Shown here piece by piece: positions 23,401-32,694 of a DNA stretch of 64,000 nucleotides. The translations under genes and the position numbers were made by a program. Origin of the DNA: Deltaproteobacteria bacterium (GTDB lineage Bacteria; Myxococcota_A; Polyangia; Polyangiales; Ga0077539); the NCBI GenBank assembly GCA_016218725.1, contig JACRDB010000045.1, forward strand, positions 1 through 64,000. The letters are read 5' to 3'. The first letter of the stretch is position 1. Every line of letters starts with the position of its first letter. Below the pieces are notes generated by a model. That model made no database searches, was not told the DNA's origin, and saw only the letters and a program-made list of their open reading frames with translations.

Positions 23401-26054
23401 TGCCCGACGAGGGACGACTGCACATGCACGCAAGCTCCAACGACGCCGGGCCTGACGCGTCTGCGTCACCCGTGGAGACCACGGACCCGTTGGATCGCGC
23501 GGCGCAGTCGGTCTTTCCGGTGGAGCACCGGGTGGTGGGCAAGGTCCTCCCCGCGGTGGGCTTCTGCCTCGCCCCGGGGGTGGTGCTGTCCGTGGTGCCC
23601 GACGCGGGGCGCTCGTCCCAGGTGGGCTCCCTGGGCCTCGGTCACTCCACCCTCTCCAGGCTCCACGGCGCCGAGCGCGTCCCGTGCAAGGTGCTCCACG
23701 CGGGCGTGGACTGGGAGCGCCCCTGGGTCCTCGCCGAAGGAACCGCGGACCTCGTGCCCCTGCCCATCACCTCGGTGCCTCCCCGCAACGCCCCGTGCGA
23801 GGTCCTGGCCGCCAGCGCCGAGGGCGCGGTCACCCACCGCGGGACGCTCGTGCGCGTGCCAGACTACGACCCCAACCTCGCCGCGGTGATGGTCCGGCTC
23901 GACGACCGGGACCTGGACCCCGACGCCCTCGTGGGCGCTCCGTGCATGGTCCACGGCAAGGTCATCGGCGCCCTGGCCGGTACCCCGGACCCCGAGCGGC
24001 GCTACCTCCTCCGGGTGATCCCCCTCGGGGACCTCGCCGGGAGGCTCGACGCCGTCGCGCTCCCGGCGGTCACCACCGATGACGCCCTGCGCGAGCAGGC
24101 GCAGGTGGCCTGGCCCGAGAGGCCCGTCGGGATGGTCGGTTGGTACGCGCCGTCGCAGCTCTTCCAGACCGCGGCGCGCGTCACCCTCTCGGCCATCTTC
24201 AGCCAGTACGATGATTTTCGGAGCACCCAGAACAGCCTCGGGCCTCGCTACGAGCACGGCCTGGAGCCCGTGCGCGAGGGCGTCCAGGAGCTCTGGGTGG
24301 ACTACGTCGCGGACACCGGCGACGGGTTTGACAGCACCTACGCCGTGGCCTCCGCGGTGGCCCTCCCGAGGCTCCCCCTGCGCCACCCGGACGGCTCCTG
24401 GACCGTCACCCGGCGCGGACACCTCCTGGTCTTCGGCGGCGACCAGGTCTACCCCACCGCCTCCGACGAGGAGTACGCCAAGCGCTTCCTCCTGCCCTTT
24501 CGCCTCGCCGCCACGGGCGCGTCGGAGGTCGTCCCCAGGGCGTCCGAGGAGCACCCCTGGAGCCGGCTCCCTCCGGGCGTGAGCGACACCGACGCCGGCG
24601 CGGTCTACCGCCCCGCGGCGGACTTCCAGGGCGCCAACGACGCCGTGGCCCCCGTGCGCAGGCTCCCCCCGCCGCTGCCGTGGATGCTCGCGATCCCGGG
24701 AAACCACGACTGGTACGACAACCTCGCGGCGTTCATGCGGGTGTTCTGCGCGGGCGAGCCCGTGGCCGAGTGGAACTCGGTGCAGTCCCGGAGCTACTTC
24801 GTCAAGCGCCTCCCCTGGGGCTGGTGGCTCTTCGGCGTAGACCTCCAGCTCCAGGGCGACCTGGACATGGCCCAGCTCCAGTACTTCCTCCAGTGGGTGC
24901 CGGAGATGGCCCCGGGGGACCGCGTGATCCTCTTCGTGGCCGAGCCCTACTGGGTCCATGAGCCCTCTGCCGACGCCAGCGACCGCCCCAGGCTCCGCAC
25001 CCTGGAGCGCGTGCTGCGCCGCGAGGGCTTCCTGCGCGTGCTCCTCGCCGGAGACCTGCACCACTACCGCCGCCACGCAAGCAGCGACGGCTTCCAGTGG
25101 ATCACCGCCGGCGGCGGCGGGGCCTTCCTCCACGCGACGCACCCCGCGGAGCCCGTGCTCCTCGCCCCGCGGCGCCCCGAGGGAGACAACGGTCCCCCTC
25201 GGCCCGAGGAGGGAAGGCTCGTGGCGAGCTTCCCCAGCGCCGAGGAGTCCCGTCGGGTGGGCCACCGCACCCTCCTCTTTCCCCTCCTCAACCTCTCGTT
25301 CACGGCGCTCCTGGGCGCGCTCTACGCCGTCGGCGGCTGGATCCTCGCCTCGGTCCGCGGAGGCGCCGTCGAGGCCGTGGTCGGCGCCGACGGGCTCTCC
25401 GTGAGGGCCCTCGTCCGGCTCGTCTCCGCCTGCCTCCAGGAGCCCGGCCCCGGGGCCTTCATGGTCGTCCTCGCCGCGGGTGTCTACAGCTTCTCCAACA
25501 CCCCGTCCCCGCGCTTCAACCGCGTCGCAGGCACGCTCCACGCCCTGGCCCACCTCTCGCTCCTCCTCGTGCTCTGCGCGGTCGTGTGGCGCTTCACCGC
25601 GGGCACCCTCCAGCTCGATCACGAGGCCCTCCCGCAAGACATCCTCGCGTCCACCCTCCTGGGTGTCCTCGGAGGACTCCTCGGAGGAGGTATGATGGGC
25701 GTCTACCTGTGGGTGTCTGTGACCTTCCTCGGACAGCACCAGAACGAGGCGTTTTCGGCCCTGAGGGACCGCGATTGGAAGAACTTCGTCCGTTTGCGCC
25801 TTACCCCGGACACCCTGACGATCTACCCTGTGAAGCTACGGCGCACGCCGCGGCGCTGGAGCCCTCGGGGGGGCTCCTTCGGGCCGTTCAAGTGGCCCTC
25901 GGAGGACACGCACCCGGACGCACGGCCTGCGCTCATCGAGGCGCCCGTGGTGCTCACCTTCACGCGCCCCGCGGAGCGCTCCGCCGCGGTAGACTCCGCG
26001 GGTCATGGCGTTCTACCAGCAAGCCCCGAGCCTCCCGGATCAGTACAGCGATGA
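23400..26054 (+). CDS. Calcineurin-like metallophosphoesterase with N-terminal pseudo-protease-like domain and membrane tail
   Basis: From ATG 23400 (ATG 23424, preceded by GAGGGA, is an alternative) this is an 884-residue, three-part protein. Residues about 35-215 resemble a degenerate trypsin-like domain, with strands VVGKVLPAVGFCLAPG and a GAPCMVHGKVIGAL block where an active enzyme would have GDSG. Residues 290-580 hold metallophosphoesterase motifs: DTGDG, FGGDQVYP, GNHD at 434-437 and AGDLHHYRRH around 550-559. Then four hydrophobic segments (about 623-800) anchor it. It could hydrolyse phosphodiesters or signalling nucleotides at the membrane; the substrate is unknown. Its 3' end overlaps the acyl-CoA dehydrogenase gene by 50 bases. 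Confidence 0.75.
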   Translation: MPDEGRLHMHASSNDAGPDASASPVETTDPLDRAAQSVFPVEHRVVGKVLPAVGFCLAPGVVLSVVPDAGRSSQVGSLGLGHSTLSRLHGAERVPCKVLHAGVDWERPWVLAEGTADLVPLPITSVPPRNAPCEVLAASAEGAVTHRGTLVRVPDYDPNLAAVMVRLDDRDLDPDALVGAPCMVHGKVIGALAGTPDPERRYLLRVIPLGDLAGRLDAVALPAVTTDDALREQAQVAWPERPVGMVGWYAPSQLFQTAARVTLSAIFSQYDDFRSTQNSLGPRYEHGLEPVREGVQELWVDYVADTGDGFDSTYAVASAVALPRLPLRHPDGSWTVTRRGHLLVFGGDQVYPTASDEEYAKRFLLPFRLAATGASEVVPRASEEHPWSRLPPGVSDTDAGAVYRPAADFQGANDAVAPVRRLPPPLPWMLAIPGNHDWYDNLAAFMRVFCAGEPVAEWNSVQSRSYFVKRLPWGWWLFGVDLQLQGDLDMAQLQYFLQWVPEMAPGDRVILFVAEPYWVHEPSADASDRPRLRTLERVLRREGFLRVLLAGDLHHYRRHASSDGFQWITAGGGGAFLHATHPAEPVLLAPRRPEGDNGPPRPEEGRLVASFPSAEESRRVGHRTLLFPLLNLSFTALLGALYAVGGWILASVRGGAVEAVVGADGLSVRALVRLVSACLQEPGPGAFMVVLAAGVYSFSNTPSPRFNRVAGTLHALAHLSLLLVLCAVVWRFTAGTLQLDHEALPQDILASTLLGVLGGLLGGGMMGVYLWVSVTFLGQHQNEAFSALRDRDWKNFVRLRLTPDTLTIYPVKLRRTPRRWSPRGGSFGPFKWPSEDTHPDARPALIEAPVVLTFTRPAERSAAVDSAGHGVLPASPEPPGSVQR

Positions 26055-27702
26055 CCGCGTGCTGCGGAGCTACCTCCGCCGCGCGCTCCCGGAGGGCGTG
26101 CTCCGAGAGGTGACGCCCTCGCTGGAGGCGATGGGGGCCCTCGCGTCGGGGGAGCTCCTGAGGCTCCAGGCCCTGGACCGCGGCAGGGAGCCGGTGCACA
26201 CCCCGTGGGACCCGTGGGGCAACCGGGTGGACGACATCGAGGTGACGCCCCTGTGGCGCCGCGCGGCGGAGGTGGCCGCCACCCACGGGGTCGTGGCCAC
26301 GGCCTACGAGAGGGCCCATGGCGCCCTCTCCAGGGTGCACCAGTTCGCGCTGGTGTACCTGTTCAGCCCGTCCACGGACGTGTACTCGTGCCCCCTCGCC
26401 ATGACCGACGGGGCCGCGCGCACGCTCCTGGCCCACGGCAACCGCGCGCTCCTGGAGCGGGCGCTCCCGAGGCTCACCAGCCGGGACCCTTCCCTGGCCT
26501 GGACCAGCGGACAATGGATGACCGAGCGCACCGGGGGCAGCGACGTGGGCCTCTCGGAGACCGTGGCGAGGGAGCGCGACGGGGCGTGGACCCTCCACGG
26601 CACCAAGTGGTTCAGCTCGGCCACCACGTCGGACATGGCGCTCACGCTCGGGCGCCCCGAGGGCAACCCCCCAGGAGGCCGGGGCCTGGCGCTGTTCTAC
26701 CTGGAGCTTCGGGACGAGCAGGGCAGGCTCCGGAACATCCAGGTCAATCGCCTGAAGGACAAGCTGGGAACGCGCAAGGTGCCCACCGCGGAGCTCACCC
26801 TCGACGGCACGCCCGCGCTCCTGGTGGCGGGCACCACCGACGGGGTCAAGAACATCACCCCGATGCTCACCCTGACGCGCACCTGGAACGCCGTGTGCGC
26901 CATCTCCGGCATGCGCCGCGCGCTGGCCCTGGCGCGGGACTACGCCCGCCGGAGGGTGGCCTTCGGCGCCACGCTGGACAAGAAGCCCCTGCACGGTGAC
27001 ACCCTGGCGAGCCTCCAGGCGGAGTTCGAGGCGGGCTTCCAGCTCACCTTCCGCGTGGTGGAGCTCCTCGGGCGCGACGAGACCGGCTCGCTCTCCGAGC
27101 GCGAGGCCGAGCTCCTGCGGATCCTCACGCCGCTGGTCAAGCTCACCACCGGCAAGCAGGCCGTGGCCGTGGCCAGCGAGGTCCTGGAGGCCTTCGGGGG
27201 CGCCGGCTACGTCGAAGACACGGGGCTCCCGACCCTGCTCCGGGACGCGCAGGTGCTGCCCATCTGGGAGGGCACCACCAACGTGCTCTCGCTCGACGTG
27301 CTCCGGGTCCTGGCCCGAGGGGACGCGCTGGGGGCGCTCCTCTCGGACGCCGAGGCCCTGGCCTCGGGCGTGAGGGACCCCGCCCTCCGAGGCGCTGTCA
27401 CCACTGCCCGGAGCGCCCTGGCCAACGCGCGGAGCTGGGCCGAGGCCAACCTCGGGCGCCCGGACGCCCTGGAGGCGGGGGCCCGGAGGTTCTGCCTCAC
27501 CCTCGGCAGGGCCTACGCGTTGGTGCTCCTGTGTGTCCAGGCCCAGTGGTCCCTGGACCGCGAGGGGGACGCCCGGAGCCGCGCGGCGGCGCTGCGCTTC
27601 GCCCACCTCGGGGTGGAGTGCCTGGGCGACGGGGCCCTCTCCCTGGAGGACGCCCTGGCGCTCGCGGACGACCGCCCCCTGGGGGCTGTTACCGCGCAGT
27701 AA
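26005..27702 (+). CDS. AidB-like acyl-CoA dehydrogenase family flavoprotein
   Basis: The 565-residue protein has the acyl-CoA dehydrogenase layout with AidB-type features: MTERTGGSDVG (FAD/substrate loop) near 172-182, WFSSATTSDMALTLGR, RLKDKLGTRKVPTAELTLDG, FGGAGYVEDTGLPTLLRDA and IWEGTTNVLSLDVLR, which contains the conserved Glu. E. coli AidB, induced during alkylation stress, also carries a C-terminal extension as here. It may be a conventional acyl-CoA dehydrogenase or a DNA-binding AidB relative; the sequence favours the AidB/ACAD11-like subgroup. The start overlaps the previous gene by 50 bases in another frame, so it may be partly coupled to it. Confidence 0.85.
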   Translation: MAFYQQAPSLPDQYSDDRVLRSYLRRALPEGVLREVTPSLEAMGALASGELLRLQALDRGREPVHTPWDPWGNRVDDIEVTPLWRRAAEVAATHGVVATAYERAHGALSRVHQFALVYLFSPSTDVYSCPLAMTDGAARTLLAHGNRALLERALPRLTSRDPSLAWTSGQWMTERTGGSDVGLSETVARERDGAWTLHGTKWFSSATTSDMALTLGRPEGNPPGGRGLALFYLELRDEQGRLRNIQVNRLKDKLGTRKVPTAELTLDGTPALLVAGTTDGVKNITPMLTLTRTWNAVCAISGMRRALALARDYARRRVAFGATLDKKPLHGDTLASLQAEFEAGFQLTFRVVELLGRDETGSLSEREAELLRILTPLVKLTTGKQAVAVASEVLEAFGGAGYVEDTGLPTLLRDAQVLPIWEGTTNVLSLDVLRVLARGDALGALLSDAEALASGVRDPALRGAVTTARSALANARSWAEANLGRPDALEAGARRFCLTLGRAYALVLLCVQAQWSLDREGDARSRAAALRFAHLGVECLGDGALSLEDALALADDRPLGAVTAQ

Positions 27703-27743
27703 CGACTCCCCTCGGGGAGGGGTACCGGGTATGGTCCCCTGCG

Positions 27744-28748
27744 ATGTCCACGGACCCACGCACCCTCTGGCGAGAGCAGATCACCGACGGCGAGGAGGCC
27801 CGCTTCGAGCGCTACGGCGAGGAGCTCCTGGCCCTGCGCCGCGCCGCCGCGCGCGACGAGCCCCTGGGCCGGGCGCTCCACACCAAGGCCCACGTCACCG
27901 CGGAGGGCACCTTCGAGGTGCTCCCCACGGTGCCCGAGGAGCTGAAGGTGTCGCTCTTTGCGAGCCCCTGCACGAAGCGGGCGTGCGTGCGCTTCTCCAA
28001 CGGCATCGGCCGCCGCCAGGGTGATGGCATGCCGGACCTGCGGGGCCTCGCGGTGAAGGTGCTGGACGTCCCGGGCCGCAAGCTCCTGCCCGGGCTGGAG
28101 CAAGCCACCACGCAGGATTTTCTGTTGGTCACCGTGGCCTCCGTGGCCTTCCGCGACGCCGAGGAGTTCCTGGCCTTCATGCGCGCCGACGCCGGGGGGC
28201 CGCTGCTCCTCCTCCCGAGGCTCCTCGGGGCCCTCGGGGTCGGCCGAGCCCTCAAGGTGCTCGGGCGCCTGGCGAAGATGCCCCAGCCGCGCTCCCTGGC
28301 CACGGCGCGGTTCTACACCGCGGCGCCCACAAAGCTCGGCCCCTTCGCGGCGAAGTTCTCCCTGGCCCCGGTGGCTTCACCGGGCGAGCGCCGGGGTCGC
28401 GGCGCCCACATGCACCGCGAGGACCTCGTCGCTCGGCTCAAGGAGGGGGACCTGGTGTACACCTTCCGCGCCCAGCTCTTCCAGGACGAGGCGACCACGC
28501 CCCTCGAAGACCTCACGGTGGAGTGGCCCGAGGCGGTCTCTCCGTGGGTGGACCTCGCGAGGCTGACGGTGCTCAAGGTCGATGTGGAGGGCCCCGAGGG
28601 CCGCGCCGCGGCGGAGCGCATCGAGGCCATGTCCTTCGACCCGTGGCATGCCACGGAGGACCTCCGGCCCCTCGGGGAGATCATGCGGGCGCGCAGGGTG
28701 GCCTACAAGCACAGCGCCATCGCGCGGGGCGCGACCCCGGAGCCGTAG
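27744..28748 (+). CDS. Catalase-like heme protein
   Basis: The 334-residue protein carries a reduced catalase fold: TKAHVTAEGTFEV near 49-61, VRFSNGIGRRQGDGMPDLRG near 79-98 (the catalase VRFST and DPRG region), DFLLV, and at the end DPWHATEDLRPLGEIMRARR before AYKHSA, where the proximal heme Tyr is expected. It is much shorter than classical catalases and fits the small catalase-related proteins thought to act as peroxidases. ATG 27744 has GGGGAGGGG upstream. It lies 42 bases after the acyl-CoA dehydrogenase stop and converges on the lipoprotein gene, leaving one base between stops. Confidence 0.8.
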   Translation: MSTDPRTLWREQITDGEEARFERYGEELLALRRAAARDEPLGRALHTKAHVTAEGTFEVLPTVPEELKVSLFASPCTKRACVRFSNGIGRRQGDGMPDLRGLAVKVLDVPGRKLLPGLEQATTQDFLLVTVASVAFRDAEEFLAFMRADAGGPLLLLPRLLGALGVGRALKVLGRLAKMPQPRSLATARFYTAAPTKLGPFAAKFSLAPVASPGERRGRGAHMHREDLVARLKEGDLVYTFRAQLFQDEATTPLEDLTVEWPEAVSPWVDLARLTVLKVDVEGPEGRAAAERIEAMSFDPWHATEDLRPLGEIMRARRVAYKHSAIARGATPEP

Positions 28749-28749
28749 C

Positions 28750-29370
28750 CTACGGGCAGGCCATGCGCGCCTCGGCCTCGGAGCTGGGGACGATCAGCGG
28801 GTAGCGGTCTCCCCGGCCGGTGGCGTCGCGGCAAAGCACCGCGCCCTGCGCGACGCAGAGCGGTCGGTACCCGTCGGTGCACGCGGTCGAGTCGTAGAGG
28901 CAAAGCTGCTGGACGCTCCCGGAGGACACCCGGACCTCGGTGCAGGTGTTGCCATGCTGGCAGCGGCTCCGCGCCACGGAGCCGTCGGCGTTGCAAACGA
29001 CCGCGTCGCCGCTGTCGCAGCTGGCCGGCACCAGCACCGGCCAGGCCATCATGGTGGACGTGAAGGGCGCGCGGCACACGCGCAGCATCTGCTCGCCCGG
29101 CTGCATGACGCAGCGCTCCTGGTAGCTCTGCGCGTCGCAAGGCTCCGCGGCCTCCACGCAAGCGGCCTGGCTCCCTCGCTGGAGGCATACCGTGGCGCAA
29201 CCCGTGCGCTGGATACGCCCCGGACTCCCGCGCGACGACACGCACTGGACCAGGGTGTTGCCCTCGCAGCTTGAGCTCGAGGTCAGGCACGCCGAGCCGT
29301 CCCCGCCGCAGTGGGCGAGGGCGAGGGTGAGTGCACAAATCGTCACGCAGGGGAGGGTCTCTCTGGGCAT
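28750..29370 (-). CDS. Cys-rich lipoprotein
   Basis: The 206-residue protein begins MPRETLPCVTICALTLALAHC, with a lipobox ending at Cys21, so it should be a lipid-anchored, exported protein. The mature part has about twenty Cys residues spaced as small disulfide-bonded units, several of the form C(x6-8)C with Gly between, and no catalytic motif. It is likely a structural or binding outer-surface protein. It is transcribed towards the catalase-like gene and follows the PHA-synthase-like gene in the same direction, with 64 bases between. Confidence 0.75.
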   Translation of the reverse strand: MPRETLPCVTICALTLALAHCGGDGSACLTSSSSCEGNTLVQCVSSRGSPGRIQRTGCATVCLQRGSQAACVEAAEPCDAQSYQERCVMQPGEQMLRVCRAPFTSTMMAWPVLVPASCDSGDAVVCNADGSVARSRCQHGNTCTEVRVSSGSVQQLCLYDSTACTDGYRPLCVAQGAVLCRDATGRGDRYPLIVPSSEAEARMACP

Positions 29371-29434
29371 TGGTCTCCTCGGGGCCGCGAGCCATATCCC
29401 GTTGGTTCAAAACGCGCAACGGCGCTCGCTGGCG

Positions 29435-30499
29435 TTACGCGCGCTCCACGAGCCAGCGGGCAGCGGGCTCCCAGACGTGGGTGCGCGCCTCGGAGCCGGC
29501 GATCACCCCGACGTGGCCGCCGGGCACCTCGCGCAGGGACTTGTCCCGGGAGCCTACGCACTCAAGAATGGCGCGCGTGGCCTCCGGGGTGGCGATGTTG
29601 TCGGTCCTGCCTGAGAACGCCAGGAGCGGCGCCTCCACGCGCCGGAGGTTGACCTCGCGGTCCGCCAGGACCAGGCCCCCCTTCAGGAGCTTGTTGCCCG
29701 TGACCACCTCCCGGAGGAGCTGCCGGAAGGCCTCGCCGGGGTACGGCAGGAGGTCATTCACCCAGGTGTTGATCGCGTCGAAGCCACGGACGTAGCCGTC
29801 GTCGTCCAGGTGGGCCACGAGGTCCGCCCATTTGGTGATGGTGCGGGTGCCCCCCATGAGCTTGAAGCCCGCCTCGGCGGCGAAGGACGGCACGTTCCCG
29901 AGGCGCTCCAGGAGCGCGTCCATGGGCTTCTTCCCGAGGTGCGCCGCGAGGGTGAGCACGCCGAGCTTGTCAAAATTGATCGGGGCCCCGACGGTCACGA
30001 CGCTCCGCACCCGCTCCCCCCGGGCGGCGGTGTACAGGAGCGCGAAGAGCCCGCCCATGCAGTACCCCGCGAGGTGCACGGTCTCCGCGCCCGCGTGGCG
30101 CCGCACGGCGTCGATGGCCTGCGGGAGGAAGGTGAACACATAGTGGTCCAGGGTGAGGTTGCGGTCCACGGCGCGGGGCACGCCGAAGTCCAGCACGTAC
30201 ACGTCCAGCCCGAAGTCCCGCAGCACCCGGACCATGCTGTGGTCCGGGCGCAGGTCATACACGTAGGGCCTCACCGCCAGGGGAGGGATCAGCAACACCG
30301 GGGTCCGGCGAGCGCCTCCGCCCTCCTCCGGGGCCCTCGGGAGGATGTGCAGGACCTCGAGGTTGAAGGCCTTGTAGATGGACTGGTTGGGCGCCGAGCC
30401 GAGCTGCACCCGGGCGCTGCCGTCCACCAGGAGCGAGAGCCCGTTCATCACCTGGGCGACCTTCTTGCGAACGCTCCTTCGGCTCTTCTGGGGTTCCAT
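29435..30499 (-). CDS. Class III PHA-synthase-like alpha/beta hydrolase
   Basis: The 354-residue length and motif order match class III poly(3-hydroxyalkanoate) synthase PhaC: nucleophile box AGYCMGG (Cys147), catalytic Asp300 in SGRTDNI, and His329 in PGGHVGV. VNDLLPYPGEAFRQ near 247-260 is also characteristic. Such enzymes polymerise hydroxyacyl-CoA and normally need a PhaE partner, but no phaE or phasin gene lies nearby. It is divergently transcribed from the alkyl-DHAP-synthase-like gene, with only a few dozen bases between the starts, so the promoters overlap. It could also be a related cytoplasmic hydrolase. Confidence 0.85.
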   Translation of the reverse strand: MEPQKSRRSVRKKVAQVMNGLSLLVDGSARVQLGSAPNQSIYKAFNLEVLHILPRAPEEGGGARRTPVLLIPPLAVRPYVYDLRPDHSMVRVLRDFGLDVYVLDFGVPRAVDRNLTLDHYVFTFLPQAIDAVRRHAGAETVHLAGYCMGGLFALLYTAARGERVRSVVTVGAPINFDKLGVLTLAAHLGKKPMDALLERLGNVPSFAAEAGFKLMGGTRTITKWADLVAHLDDDGYVRGFDAINTWVNDLLPYPGEAFRQLLREVVTGNKLLKGGLVLADREVNLRRVEAPLLAFSGRTDNIATPEATRAILECVGSRDKSLREVPGGHVGVIAGSEARTHVWEPAARWLVERA

Positions 30500-30530
30500 G
30501 AGGACTCAAGGCTACACCCTCAAGGGGGTT

Positions 30531-32150
30531 ATGCTCGCCGCCATGACCCCTCGTGAACGCCACCCCTGGTCCTGGGGCTGGGCCGATCGCTTCCCCTCGG
30601 ACGAGGCCCGCGCAACCCTCGCGGACACCGTCAGCGCCTTCCTCGGGATCCCTGGCCTCGCGCCCCTCCCGTTGGACACGGGCTCCCCTTCGCCCGCCCC
30701 GTCGAGGGTGACCCCAGCGGCTGACGTAGGCTTCGAGGTCACCGACGACCCCGGTGTACGCGCCTCCCACGCCCGGGGGAGGTCCTATCCGGACCTCGTG
30801 CTCGGCATGCGCGGAGACCTCTCCGGTGCGCCAGACCTCGTCGCGTTCCCCCGCACCGAAGACGAAGTCTCCGCCGTGCTCCGCTGGTGCGCTGCGCAGA
30901 ACCTGGCGGTGATCCCCTTCGGCGGCGGCACCTCCGTGGTGGGCGGCGTGGACGCCCGCTGCCCCGATGGGTACCGCGGCACGGTCACCCTCTCCCTCGC
31001 CCGCATGGACGCGCTCCTCGCGCTGGACACGGTGTCGCGCCAGGCACGGCTCCAGGCCGGGTGTACCGGTCCCCGGGTCGAGGCGCTCCTCGGCGCCCAC
31101 GGAATGACCCTCCGGCACTTCCCCCAGTCCTTTGAGTTCTCCACCCTCGGCGGCTGGATCGCCACCCGCGCAGGAGGACACTTCGCCACGCTCTACACCC
31201 ACATCGACGACCTGGTCTGCGCCGCGCGCATGGTGACCCCCGAGGGCGTGCTGGAGAACCTGCGTACCCCGGGCAATGGCGCAGGCCCCGCCCCGGAGAG
31301 GCTCCTCCTGGGCTCCGAAGGCGCCCTCGGAGTCATCACCGAAGCCTGGGTCCGCGTGCGACCAAAACCCCGCTGGAGGCTCTCTGCCAGCGCGCTGTTC
31401 CCAACCTTTGAGCAAGGTGTGGGTGCATGTAGGCAGGTAGCCCAGGCGGGGCTCTACCCATCCAATGCGAGGCTCCTGGACGCCACCGAGGCGCTCCTGC
31501 ACCAGGTGGACGGCTCGGGCAGGGCCGTGCTGCTCCTCGGCTTCGAGTCCGAGGACCATGATCCCTCGGCGGGGATGGCCCGGGCGCTGGAGCTCTGCCG
31601 GGCCCACGGGGGCGAGTGCTCCGCGGTCAAGCGCCGCGAGGACGACGCCTCGGACGCCTCCAGCGGTCGTTGGCGCGAGGCCTTCCTCGACGCGCCGTAC
31701 CTGCAGAGCGCGCTGGTGAGCGTCGGGCTCCTGGTGGACACCTTCGAGACGTGCGTCACCTGGGACCGCTTCGAGGCCCTCCACCGGGACGTCGAGGGCT
31801 CCGTAAACGACGCCCTGGCAACGGTTTGTGGGGGGGGCAGGGTCTCCTGTCGCTTCACGCACCTGTACCCCGACGGGCCCGCGCCGTACTACACCTTCCT
31901 GGGCCGGGCGAGGCCCGGCGACGAGCTCGCCCAGTGGGAAGCGCTCAAGCGCGCGGCCTCCGAGGCGCTCCTGAGGCACGGCGCGACGATCACCCACCAC
32001 CACGCCGTGGGGAGGACTCACCGGCCGTACTTCGCGCGGCAGCACCCGCCCTTGTGGACAACCACCCTGGAGGCCGTCAAGCGCGCGCTGGACCCGTCCG
32101 GGGTGCTCAACCCCGGGGTGCTCGTGCCTGCGCCACGGCGGGGAGCGTAG
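30531..32150 (+). CDS. FAD-linked oxidase, alkyldihydroxyacetonephosphate synthase-like
   Basis: The 539-residue protein starts HPWSWGWADRFPSD after a short leader, then shows the FAD-binding PFGGGTSVVGG near 129-139, LRHFPQSFEFSTLGGW near 193-208 and a His-rich ITHHHAVGRTHRPYF loop near the end. Alkyl-DHAP synthases exchange the acyl group of acyl-DHAP for a fatty alcohol, making ether lipids, which are known from myxobacteria. The likely start is ATG 30531 or 30543; AAGGGGG lies just before. The 3' end overlaps the convergent PAP2 gene by 44 bases, and the phosphatase could act on the same lipid pathway. Confidence 0.83.
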   Translation: MLAAMTPRERHPWSWGWADRFPSDEARATLADTVSAFLGIPGLAPLPLDTGSPSPAPSRVTPAADVGFEVTDDPGVRASHARGRSYPDLVLGMRGDLSGAPDLVAFPRTEDEVSAVLRWCAAQNLAVIPFGGGTSVVGGVDARCPDGYRGTVTLSLARMDALLALDTVSRQARLQAGCTGPRVEALLGAHGMTLRHFPQSFEFSTLGGWIATRAGGHFATLYTHIDDLVCAARMVTPEGVLENLRTPGNGAGPAPERLLLGSEGALGVITEAWVRVRPKPRWRLSASALFPTFEQGVGACRQVAQAGLYPSNARLLDATEALLHQVDGSGRAVLLLGFESEDHDPSAGMARALELCRAHGGECSAVKRREDDASDASSGRWREAFLDAPYLQSALVSVGLLVDTFETCVTWDRFEALHRDVEGSVNDALATVCGGGRVSCRFTHLYPDGPAPYYTFLGRARPGDELAQWEALKRAASEALLRHGATITHHHAVGRTHRPYFARQHPPLWTTTLEAVKRALDPSGVLNPGVLVPAPRRGA

Positions 32151-32685
32151 CCTTTGGCCGCCAGGGGAGCCTCGGGTCGATCCCCCACCGGAGGACCTCC
32201 GCGACGGCGGCGCCGGCCATGCCCAGGACCATCCCCGCGGCCACGTCTCCCGGGTAGTGAGCCCCGACGACCACCCTGGAGACGCCCACCAGCGTAGCCA
32301 GGGGCAGCGCCACGAAGCCCAGCCGCGGCCAGTGGACGGTCACCGCGGTGGCCAGCGCCCAGGCCGCGGTGGTGTGCCCCGACGGGAAAGAGAAGCCCGC
32401 CTCGTGGGTCCAGAAGACGTGCACGTCCCGGTCCGCGAGGGCCACCCAGGGGCGCACCCGGCGGACCAGGTGCTTGGCGACCTGGGCGAAGAGCTCCGAC
32501 GCCAGCACCGAGGCCAGGCACCAGAGCGCGCGGCGGAAGCGCTCCTTGCGCGTGACCACCAGCAGCGCCAGGAAGAACAGCGGCATCACCTCCTTGCCGA
32601 GGACCGTGAAGGCCACGAAGCACCGGGCCAGGGCCGGAGGCAGGAGGTGGTTCACGGTCAGGAACAGGTCCGCGTCGGTGAACAC
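32107..32685 (-). CDS. PAP2-family membrane phosphatase
   Basis: The 192-residue protein has about five membrane helices and the three PAP2 motifs: KHLVRRVRP at 71-79, PSGH at 101-104 and SRVVVGAHYPGDV from 136, with His143. It is complete. It should dephosphorylate lipid phosphates such as phosphatidic acid or undecaprenyl pyrophosphate on the outer face of the cytoplasmic membrane. The 3' end overlaps the oxidase gene on the opposite strand. It lies nine bases downstream of the VWA gene stop, so it may be the last gene of the MoxR/VWA transcript. Confidence 0.9.
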   Translation of the reverse strand: MFTDADLFLTVNHLLPPALARCFVAFTVLGKEVMPLFFLALLVVTRKERFRRALWCLASVLASELFAQVAKHLVRRVRPWVALADRDVHVFWTHEAGFSFPSGHTTAAWALATAVTVHWPRLGFVALPLATLVGVSRVVVGAHYPGDVAAGMVLGMAGAAVAEVLRWGIDPRLPWRPKATLPAVAQARAPRG

Positions 32686-32694
32686 GGGACCACT

